Below are positions 38,013-50,028 of a stretch of DNA of 64,000 nt, one piece after another. The stretch is from Enoplolaimus lenunculus (lineage: Eukaryota; Nematoda; Enoplea; Enoplida; Thoracostomopsidae): NCBI GenBank assembly GCA_030248215.1, contig JASANG010003821.1:156881-220880 (forward strand). Direction: 5' to 3'. The notes below the pieces were generated by a model, which was given only the letters and a program-made list of their open reading frames with translations, searched no databases and was not told the DNA's origin. Every line of letters begins with the position of its first letter. Position 1 is the first letter of the stretch. The position numbers and the translations under genes are program-made.

Positions 38013-41000
38013 CAATAACATATTATAAAACATTATCTATCTGCTACACTTAACAAACGCATAAACTATGCGACGCCCAACAAAAGATACTTGGACATCG
38101 AAAATATTCGATATTTTTTAAAATAATGCTTAAATTAAGAGAGTCTATAAGCTCAATCAGCCATAACCACAACCCCCTTAAAAATCAGTGCAGATTAAAA
38201 GTCACTGATGTCTATTACACTATCACTACCATGGAACTTGAATATTGTGCAAGTTGCATTTACCTATCCGCACACCGAATAATTTTGCCGTCTGCCTGTC
38301 GTCCACAATTTCCACCTTCAACGCCTTGGCGATTAAACTTATCAAAACACACTGGATTGCTGCTTGTTGACTCTGTAGCAGCAGAAAATAATTAAATTTA
38401 AATTTATTTCAAAAATTTCAAAATGAAACTCAAGTATTGCATCAGAATGTGTTGCAAGATACCTAACAAAGAACCTACTGTGAAAAATTACTACTGAAAT
38501 GCCACTTCGATAACTCTTCAGCTGGTTAAGAAATAAGCTATTCTTGCACTATAACACTACTCCGACCAGTAAAAGCTGCGATTATAATTTATCATTTGAA
38601 TCAGCTATATACATCCTTTAAACTAATGCAGTGTGAACTTTCAAATTTATACACTAATATTACTACCTTCAATCCAATAAAAAAATTTCACTGTACCTAA
38701 CCGAAAACTCCTGAGTTAGAAGCTAACAAACAAAACTTACCTGGACCCCAAAGCGTACTGCACAAACCATTGCGCGTATTGCATTTACCACCAAAACAGT
38801 AACCTTGTGCTCCGAGTTTTGGCGAAGCTAACTTGTTACCTCCGTCGCCTCCACACACAATGCCGTTCATTTTGTGAGCATCGGCTGGGCACTAAAAATA
38901 TTAATAAAATAAAACAAAAGTAGCATCAGCAATAAAATAAAAGATGATTTAGCATTTAAACTAACATAAAAAATATAATGTTATATTCCAAGCTCTGTCT
39001 TAGTCGCGGCAGCAATTTAGCCATAATTATCATCACCAGCACAAAACTAGAAATCAGTTTATGTGCATCCGTTGGCCACTAAAACGTAAAATAAATACAA
39101 AAATACGTAGCGTTAAAAACAAAACGATATAATATGCGTTAAAAAATATATGAAAATAATACGTCATATTCAAAACTGTGTCGTGGCCACGGCAGCAATT
39201 TCCGACAACACAAACAGAGAAACCAGTAATAGCTACATACCACCATTAATTGATACCAAATTATCAAGCAGAGTAAACAAAACAAAGTAGCTTACTTTTC
39301 CAAGCACGCCATCGCAAAATTCAGGCACGTCACATTCGTTCGATGCATCTCTACATTTGACACCTTGAGCTTTGAGCTAAATCAATAAACATTAACAATT
39401 AAGATCCGCATTCTCAACTGTGTATAAAAATCTATCTCAATTTTGATCAAATTTTCGATTTTACCGCTCTACTAAGTATTGTATCGCTAACAGCTACGAA
39501 CAGGTCATTCATTATTCGAAAGCTTATCTCTTAACAACCAAGTTCGCAATTATATCATCTTATAAAACGTATGCTCGGTGTTGGAAGCCGGATGGTAAGA
39601 CATCGAAAACTGAAAATTTGGCGTTGATCTCGAAGATGATTTTGAGGACCTTCGCTATTCAAAAAACTTGTTTAAATTTATTGAATAGTTCAATAAGCAA
39701 ATGGGACAGTCGTGCTTTCGGCCAAGGAAGTTTTTAAATGCAACAACTTTATGTATTTGCTGGACAAACCGGAAAGTTTTATATTTTAATGGCAAAACAA
39801 GGATATGGGACATCCCATATAGGGTAAATGGGACAGCTTACGCTTAAAATACGCCCTAACCTAAGCCTAAGCTGTTCGCGTAATATCCAACTATACCCAT
39901 GTATAGAACAAGTTAGTTTTTTGAAATCGGCAATCCAGCAATCTCAAGGCTTAGCCCTAACGGCACCACATAGCATAACTGAAGAAAGACAAACTTACTT
40001 TACAATTATAGCAACATGGTCCTGAAGCGCATTCCGATGTTGATTTCAGCTTGCATGTCAGCGCGTCACAGCACGGATCAATAAATTCGCATTCCTCAAA
40101 ATAATACAATTTCATATTAAAAATAATATATTACAATAATCACAGAAGCAAATTTCTGGACCGGTCGAACTTCGAAGTTTAATCGAGTTTAACCAAAAAC
40201 CACCAGTTATACATAATGTACTTTTCCTTTAGTAAGGTCTAAACAGTTTCTTAAACCTTCAACGACCACTGCATATAAATATTACCTAAGATACATACTT
40301 TGTACTGCACTCATATTTCAAACTTTTTTAAATAAAATGTATTCCGTTCAAGAATTGATTGCTAGCAACTTACATGCAAATCACCACAATCACACTGTTC
40401 ATTATCGTCGACAATCTTGTTACCACAACTTTCCAGTGTATAAGGCTAAAATATTGTCATCACACTACGATCATTACTTGGACCTGTATGTAGCAAGCAC
40501 GATTCGTAGTCAAGGTGGGACCGAATATTAATTTATCGAATACCGGAACCGGATAATGACCGGATATGAAAACGACAAAAAGACGCCTTTTGACTAGTTT
40601 ACAAAAAAGTAAAGCGGTAAGTCGGTGTTGAAAACTATTTTAAATTCCGGTTTCTGTTCCTATTCCGGCAAAAAATTCAATTTCTGTTCTTGTTGCAGTT
40701 TCTACAAAATTCAGTTCTTGTTGTAACCCTGTACATATTACCACTCAACAATATACCCTGCAAATTGATCACCATCCAATGGACAGCTTTGAAATATGAC
40801 ACATTATTCGCACTTGATTGGTCTTCCTTGTGAGCAGAGTTTGACATTTTTGTAGCTGCTTAAATGCCCTGGTTTGCAAACTTATTGCTAACCACTGATA
40901 GATGCTACACACATTTAAGAATGTGTGCCCTATAAACTATAACTTTGATGCGCAAACAATCTGCACACTAATTTCTTGCTAAATTAACAAATATTGCACG

Positions 41001-44000
41001 ACCGCTTAAATGTGGACAGCACCTAAAGGCTATAACCGAACAGTTAGTGATGCGTCTTGTGACTATTAACCCTCGATTCGTCTAGCACGACAACTGCGTT
41101 AACGTACCTTAAGGGGCAGATTGAGCAAACATCGACTTTGTCCTTGTTGTAAAGTATCGATAAAATCAGACAGACTGCATGTCGAAAATGTACGCGGATA
41201 CGTTCCTTGTCCACTTCTGCAAATTTTACTTAGCTACATCTACACAAAGATCAGTGGTTAGAGTTGTGGACCAGATGGACTCTCTATGGCGGGGTATTTA
41301 TTTAGGACAGTAAATTTGGACAATAATGTTGATTATAGAACTACAGAAGGTAATCATTATCATGATCAGTTGACAATTGCAGACTTAATAGTTTAAAATG
41401 GCCTTTCCCTCATACTGGTGTTAATTTAATAGAAGGCAAAAATTCCCACGCCCACAGAGAGTTTATATTTTTACATTATCGTATGCTTAGTCTTAGACTC
41501 AGGCTTGGGCCTTAGGTTTAGTCATAGCCTAAACCAAGGTTTATTCTTAGGCTTAGATTAGGCTGAGTTTATGATGCGTGGGGGACTTTATTTAGAGAGA
41601 GAAGCAAACTAGTAGCTTAACATACCGACTAAACTTATTTCACCCACGTCTCAAAACGTTACACCTACTGTCGAAAACGAATTAGGATGTCATACATCGA
41701 AATCGTAGTTCAAAACTTAACACCACACCAAAACGAAAAACCTCAACCTAGATAGATAGATAAATATCCGTTGAAAGAGACCTCGAGGTGTTTAGACATA
41801 ATTGGTCCGTTACACAGTCTCTGAAAAGCATGAGGCTAAAATAATTCAATACTACCATCAACTATCAATCTTACCCTAGTTTCGACACCAAAACTTCGTT
41901 TTAAACATCACACCACCCCTCTAATAAAGGCGTAGATATCTATCAGTGTTTCCTGTGATAGGAACTTAAAAGCCAAATTGTGCTGTTTTGCACCTGGCTA
42001 CATCCTGCCTGTTTAATATGGCTTACTATCATGCCGTCAAAAAAGACAATCTTCTAATACAAAAACCTAGACACTATTTTAATCCTCTCTAATAAATCTT
42101 TCTCAACAATTAATTCTTCAAAATACACATTATAAATTCAATAAACACCGAAATACTGCTCATCAACAATCAATTAGCAGCCCATACGTTGATCATAAGA
42201 ATACATAAAATATTCACTCAAACTTCGAAATCCGAACCGGAACACACCAGCATTAATGCCTGCACCCTAAACAGTTCCAGCCTGATCCTGTCTGTTATCA
42301 AAACTGCACTATGGAAAATCCAATTAGCCAAAAAGACATCATAGAATGCCACAAAATAATAGCAATTCCCTTACGGAATATTATCAGTCATTATACAGCT
42401 GGTGTCACCTTCACATGTACAACCTTAAAACAAAAAACATAACAATAAAAAATATATTATGCAACACTACACCAGACCCTCATCTCAAGAAGTACATAAA
42501 ACCTTATTGTTGATCCGCATCTTCTTCTTAACTTTTCACCGCATTTTTTTTAAATTTTCGCTATATATTTTCGTCTTGAATCAATGCAATAATGCTAAAA
42601 CGGATGTCTAAAGCTAAAAACCACTAGAAAATAAAAGTATTAGGTTAAAATTCAAAATTTAAACGAAAACACTGCGTAGCATTAAGTTCTGCAACACAAA
42701 ATTCCTTACTTTTGTCCTTCCAAGCGGTCACTGAAACAAAATATTACATTTGAGGTGAATTAAAATTCAAACTTTTCAAATCTCTGGATGAAATTTAGTT
42801 GCCATTCAAGTGTTTAAGCAACCAAACATCTTTAAGAATCCACTCACAGTTATAGAACGGAACAGCAAAGATTAAACCGAAAATGATTTTACTAAAAGCT
42901 CCTAAAATCTTAGCAAAATTGTTCAACTAGAGAACAAAGACGTAATTCACGGATGAATATAAGCAATATATCACTTCCCGAAATTCCTGAACGAAAAAAG
43001 GGAACGTTTACCTCCTTTAGAATGATAAATTGTTTTATTGTAGAGCCGAAAAGCCTTTTAAATGAGGCTATACACCATCATCGGCCCATGTAAAGATCAG
43101 GCGCAGACCGTTTTTCCATGAGATTGCAATAGAGCAAGCTTAAGCTTTAGAATATTTTGAGCTTAGGCTTCGGCTGGTATACGCAAGGTATGGCGGTGGT
43201 GGTGCCAAACATTACCCAAACCCAATTGTGTACAGTGTATTCGTTTTGTTTATATTTTTTAAACAATTCTACAAAAGACATTGATTTTAGAAAATTCATA
43301 TTACGGGTTAAAACAATAAATAATTATGTTAAGTTTTTGGTGATTTATATTGTATTTTTTATTTACACCTTTATAAAATTATATATTGTAAATTATACAC
43401 TATATTATATTTTTGGAAGATATGGCTTCTAGCGAACATTCAAGATCTGTTGTTCGAAAAGAAAGAATTGGTTCTGTTTCTTGTTAGTTTAATTTCAAAT
43501 CTGTAAAAATGTATTCATTTAGATATTTTATTTCGAGGTGGGCTTTCAAGGCAGTTTTTACGAATTTCGTTGTAGTTTTTCGGAAAAAACAGGGTAAAAA
43601 CGCCTACTTGACACCATAAAGCCGTGAGTATAAGTAACATTAAATCCGTTTGCTAAGCTCTACTGCTTTCTATAAAGCAACTTCATCAAAACTTACAGTC
43701 TTCATCGTGTCGCATTCCCATTATATGTCCGATAACATGTGAAGCGCTAAGTGCTAGAAAATGTGGTTCATGAGGTCGCATCTGCTGAAAATATAAACAA
43801 ATACCTAATTGCATTTCATTCCAAGTCCAAAATATTTCATTTAAATCTTGCTAAAAATGCCGAAAAGGGTCGCAACTACATACAGACACTGCAATAAAAC
43901 GCAATTTTTTACACTATTTTTTCAAGAATTCCACATTAGAAAAACTTGCCTATTTTTCGGAACCTCTCATACCAATATTCCTAGTTGCCGAGCAGATATG

Positions 44001-47000
44001 AAAACGTATTCCGAATGTAAACTTTAACCACCAAAAAATATGTTAATCGGAACTCAGCTAACGCTCATAAAATATGGCTATTTTAAGACATCGTGCAAAA
44101 AGCGAATCACTTTTCTCACATTTCAAAATTACTTTGTTGATTTGAAAAATCAAGTGTAGTAAACATAAAGTAGGTAACATCACCCAATCAGTAAAATAGA
44201 CTAAAACACTTACCTTAACAACACCGATCGCTTTTCGTGTACAAATATTACCAGATGCACCCATACCGATTTCATTGTTATCAAACATTGTATCCCTGAA
44301 ACAAAAATAAACATTTACAGCAATGACTTTCAGAAAATTATTAACAACTATTCACTTAATGTTAGAAAAGCTCTGCCGGTGCCGACTGACGAATGTTCAT
44401 TTTTCGTCAGAGAACAGTTAACTGCTTACAACAAAATTTTCTACTGAGTCTCAGGGTGGTATTTATATTAACGTATATTTTTCGTATAAAGCATTAACTG
44501 TTATATACTCAAATACCTTGCTGACTAATCCAATACAAGTAGAATGAAATTTTGTTTGTTCCTTCAACACATCTAAATACTACTACAGCTAACGCTCGTA
44601 GACTGCATCTCAAACTGCAAATATACTTTTGCTCGTTTTGCATATCTTCACAACTGCGAGAAATTTAGACTTCTACCGACAGTAGTTCGCTTGTTTTAAA
44701 ACTTATCGCTATCCATTGATATGTGCTACGATACATAGTGGCAATGCGACAACAAAGTCGGAATTATTAAACAGGTACAACATCGATAGCCAGCAATTGG
44801 TTATGGGTATTGTAGCTTTCGGGATAAAACGCTAAACTTCTAAATTTAGCACATTTCTAGAGTTAAATTAGTCGGCTATTGCGCATGATTTATATACCCA
44901 CCCACAGCTGTCACAGTTCGATTGCTTGAAAACCTATTACTAACTGATGATACGTGCTACACAGAACACACAGCTGAGCATCGATTGTCAGGGTGCCACT
45001 TATTGCGCAGCGACCTCCAACGCCGTCGTGGATGGCACCGCAATTAAAAACTTTTGTGCACAAATTGTTAATCAGGTGTCACATCAGACGGCATTAAAAT
45101 AGTCAAAAAAGTATAGCGCCACTTTTACACTTACGTCATCAATAACATCACATCTCGTTGAACATGATAATAATGCCGTGCGGCATAATCAATCACATTT
45201 AACAGCGAAGTGGTCAAGTCGCCTCCAATAGACGGACCATCACTCGGCTGATAACTCGACGCCCAAATTTCAGCATATACCAACGATACTCGTGTGCTGA
45301 TACCAACATAAATCTAAAACGTAAAAGTTAGCTTAAATTTACTGAAACTCTACGTTAAAAACTACATATGAAGATTGCTTACAACACTGTAGCAAGTTTC
45401 ACATTTTTCCCGAATTTAGAACAATATTTTCCCGAATTTAGAACAATACGCAGTATAAGTCACCAGCTTGTATTATTTTACTTACAAACCTCAACACTTA
45501 GAAATGTTATACCGTTGAACAAATTGAACACATTTTGTGAATAGACTAATTATACACAACCAAACAATAACTTCACCATTATTATTGTAACTGACCATAA
45601 TTAAACAATCCGAACATTTTCTACTTACCATATCCATCATATTGACTGATTCGAGCAAATGAAAAAGCACCGCGAGACGGTTATCATGAAATTGAACGCT
45701 CTGAAACAACAAAACGATATCGTTCAAATCACTACATTCTTCTAACAATATATTACCAGCAGGGTGCAACCGCACTTACAAGTTACTGGAACCGGAATTT
45801 GAAAAAACTGCCAGAAACAGAACCGGAAAATGAAAAATACATGTCACCGAAAAATTCATTTTAATTTCCTTTTTTGCAATATTATTGGTGAAATTGCCCT
45901 AGCTGGAGATACGTATTCACTTTAGCTGCTGTATTTTAGATTTTCATAACCCACAGAAGCAAAATCTACCTCTGAATTTGATTGCATATAACCCTAATAA
46001 TCATTGAACTAATTTAAAAAGTCCTAATATGCAAGTTAGCTATTAGCTAACTATATAATTATCGGTAGTGAAGGTTGGTAAGCAATTTATTCCGATTACT
46101 CGCACTGAAAAACTCTTACTTCTTGGCTTATTAGTTAAGCTAATATGCAAGTTTGTTATTAGCTAACTATTCATTATCGGTTTTAAAGGCTTGTAAAGAT
46201 TTTATTCAAACTTCTCGCACCCAAAAACCTTTAGTACTGAATTTATTGTTTGCAACCCTAATAATCAGAAAAAATTTAAAAAGCTTAAGTCAAAACTAAT
46301 TAAGCTAATATGCAAATTAGCTATTAGCTAACTATTTAATTATCGGTTTTGAAGGTTTATAAACAAATTATTCCAATTGCTCGCATCTAAAACCCTTCAG
46401 TAACCCTAACAATCAGTGAAATAGTTTAAACAGTCCTAATTTATATTTATCATTTAAGCTAATATGCAGACGAACTATTTAATTATCGGTCTTGAATTAT
46501 AAACAATTTATTCCGATTGCTCGCATCCAAACACTTTTTAGTAACCCTAACAATCAGCGTAATAATTTAAACAGTCCTAATTTGGGCTTATTAATTAAAC
46601 TAATATGCAAATTAGTTCTAAGCTAACTGTTCAAGTATCGTTTTTTGTGGCTTGTAAGCAATATAATCAAATTTCTCGCGCCCGAAAACCCTTTAGTACT
46701 AAATTTAATTGCGTATAACACTAATAATAAGTGAAATACTTTAAAAAGTCCTTATTTAGGTTTAACTAATTAAGCCAATATGCAAATTTGCTTAGCTATT
46801 AGCTAATTGTTCAATTATTGGTTTTGGATGTTTCTAAACTATTTCTTGAATTTCTCGTACCAAAAACTTTTTAGTACTGAAATTAGACTGCTTGTAACCG
46901 TAATAATTAGTGACATATCTTAAAAAAATTTCAATTTAGGCTTAACCAATTATGCAAATTAGCATGTGGCTAATAAAACACTTAAATTTTTAAAACCCAA

Positions 47001-49995
47001 ATGCGAGGTTAACACCCCACGATAATATAAGCTTTCAAACAAAAAACTATCAAAATCGATTCAACAGCACCTAAGATTGTTTTCGGAACGCTTCGCGAAA
47101 CTACGAGTTTCGCTCAACAACCAAATACGTAATATAATATTATTTAAAAAAACCACATAACCTTAAATTCTAGACCCATATTCTCAAATGCGTATAGCAA
47201 CTTAGATACCATCGTCACTTAGTAATAGGTTTTCAAACTCCACAACTATTGCATTTCAATACAAAATTGGCAAAGGAATAGAACAAATAATATGCTGAAC
47301 ATTTGCTGAATTTTGAGCCTCAACATTCACAAGTTCAAAAATTACAAGACCTATCACCAAGTTGTGATATGTGCTGCACGCACACGCATTTGCGAACACA
47401 GGCCTTAATTGAAGTTAATACTGCAAATTTACACAAAAGGTGTAGTCGAATTTAATCACAAACGGATGGAATTAATCACAAATTCATCTCAACAAAGGAG
47501 GTTAACAGTGTTTGTGCAAAAGATTTGCTAACAACAAGCTAACGATCTTAAATACACAAACACTTTGCTGCAAACTTGCATACAACCAGGGTGCAAACGG
47601 AATCGGAATTCCGTTTCCGATTAGAATTCCGATTCAAATCTAGTTACAGTTCCGATTGCAGGCATAATCGGGACCGGAATTACATTTTTCATTTTTGCTT
47701 GTATTATTTGCAATATGTGTCCAAATATACCTGCAGCCGACTACATTTCATAACAACCGGTGCTTGTATCAGTACTCAGCTAGTATTTCTTATATATGGC
47801 TTGGAAATTATCATGAAAACGCGGATATGTGCATGCGACCTTATAGAACATTCTGAAACAGATATATTGATGCGAATATGTCGCGTAAACCAGACATTGA
47901 ACTAAAATTCAAAACTCAATATCTGTGCATTTCGAAAAATTGCACTCTACCTTTTGGTTAACGAATCGCGCTAGCTTCAATCAACACAACTTACCACAGA
48001 TGAATCTGCCACGATGCCCAATTCGATATATTTCGTTTCCGTTCGAATATCTCTTTTATCCTGAAATAAGTTCAAAAGAATATCTCAACTTTATAAGAAT
48101 TTGACATCTAACATATCCAGCTGTACCTGCAAAATTTCATTAGGTAACCAAAACCACGATAAAACTATAAGTAGTTAGAAACCAGCCGTTAACGTTATCC
48201 TACATTCGGTCAACTTGCATGGTTATTCACATATGTGAACTAAATTCCAAAGCTATGATTTTTAATGAATTATTTGCAGCTGCAAGTTTTTCGAACGGGA
48301 TTTTGGACAAAACATGCAAGGGCACGTTGCAGCTACAAGTTCTCGCAGCAAAAACTTGCACATGTGAATAGGACTTTATTCAATACGAAAAATCCAATAA
48401 ACACTTACCCTCGTCCTTCGCGTAGATTTTGACAACTGTCTTGAAACGTGTAAGCTGTTAAAATCACCGCTGCCACTGTTGCCACATTTAAACCATTTGT
48501 TACCACTGAAATCTCCGTTTCCGGCATTTGTTTCTGGTCGATAATGCGCTTTATAAAACACGTGCGGGTGGCGTTTCTGAAACGGAACACTATTCATTAG
48601 AGACGATCAAAAATATTTTTCAACGATGATGCTATAGCTTTAGTTTCTGCTACATTCTTTCCATTCACAGTCCAAAATAACACGTGTTTGAATTTTTTAA
48701 GCATTAATTATTGATGTCGATCTTCTCAATGTCCTTCTGACTAGCTTGTCCATCCGAAGACATTTTTACCACCCTCTTCTACACTGGCTTCGTACACTTG
48801 ACGTAAAAGCTAATTCAAGCCCAAATCGTTCATGTTAATTCAGTATAAATTTAACAAAAATCAAACTTACATCTAAGTTTCCGCCTACCAACGGGTGAAT
48901 CAGAAATGTGTCGTTATTCGTGTATATTACACCTCTGTAAAACAAAAAATAACATGTTATTTAGAAAACTCTATAATGCTTAAAAACTCTATAAGGCTGA
49001 AGTACATAGTATTCATGCCACCGCATTCATCGAAAATCACATGGTCAGCCTAGCATTTTCATTTTGATTGGCAAAATTCAAAGCAAAACCCGTTGTGGTA
49101 TCACGAATCAAAATTAAACTCAACGGCCGCTGTATTCCAGTGTAATTTTAAAGACGCAACTTCTGTTAGTTGACCCAAATGACTTGCCAGCTTGTAGAAC
49201 TATAAATTGACGTTTCAATTGGTCATTTCTTTATTACAGCCGTACAAAAATTTTGAATAACCCTGGTACAACGCTGAAAATTTTCAAGACCACAGCTTCA
49301 AAACTGATAGCTCTGAAAACTCCGGTTGCCGGAATTGAGGAAAAACATCGCAACCAAAAAAAGAAAATCAAAAAATTACCTTAAACCATGACACGTTGAC
49401 AAAACCACCCGCGACTGTGGATGCTTATGAACGACACCCTGATAAAAGCAATTTGGCACTGCAGAACCATTCAGCTCACTGCGTCGAGTGGCGTTCAAAA
49501 TATGAACAAATTGAGCATTGCAGTCAATGAGCACCCTAGAAATAAAATTAAACGCGAGTTTAAATTCGAATTTTAATTCAAATCATTGCCTCTAGTTTGT
49601 TAACGGGGCGCTATACTTGCCGTGCGGTGAAATCTGTCACCTTCCGTCTCCATACGGTAGCGTACATGAGTAAATCGGGTACGAAACTGTCAGGTGACTG
49701 ATGGCGCCGGACATAATCAAATACCTCTCCGGATGGCGGGCGGTGTAAGGCGAGGCAAAAGGCGAGCCAAAAACCTCGTGAGAAAGGAAACGTAAAACGC
49801 GCCTAAATTAGTAGGGCCTTCATACTCATTCTCAAACGCTATCGGCTACTTTGAAGTAGCGTCCGATTTTGAAAAATAGCATTAAATTCTTACTTGTTTA
49901 ACTTGACGTGCAATCTAAATCGACCGTAACTGTTGGTCTTGATCACAAATGTTACCGAATCGAAATAGTACGTCTGAAATTACCAACAAAACAAT

Positions 49996-50028
<33 letters not shown>

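Noticed and set aside
43697-43784. Treating the Val in the ADAM motif as a frameshift or wrong exon edge
   Set aside because: The motif lies mid-exon in one continuous frame with the expected flanking residues, so an edge error cannot explain it. A single-base sequencing error remains possible.
45760-47117. Helitron call for the complex tandem-repeat element
   Set aside because: A 3' hairpin is present, but I could not see a CTRR end, a TC start or an A-T insertion site, so the class is left open.
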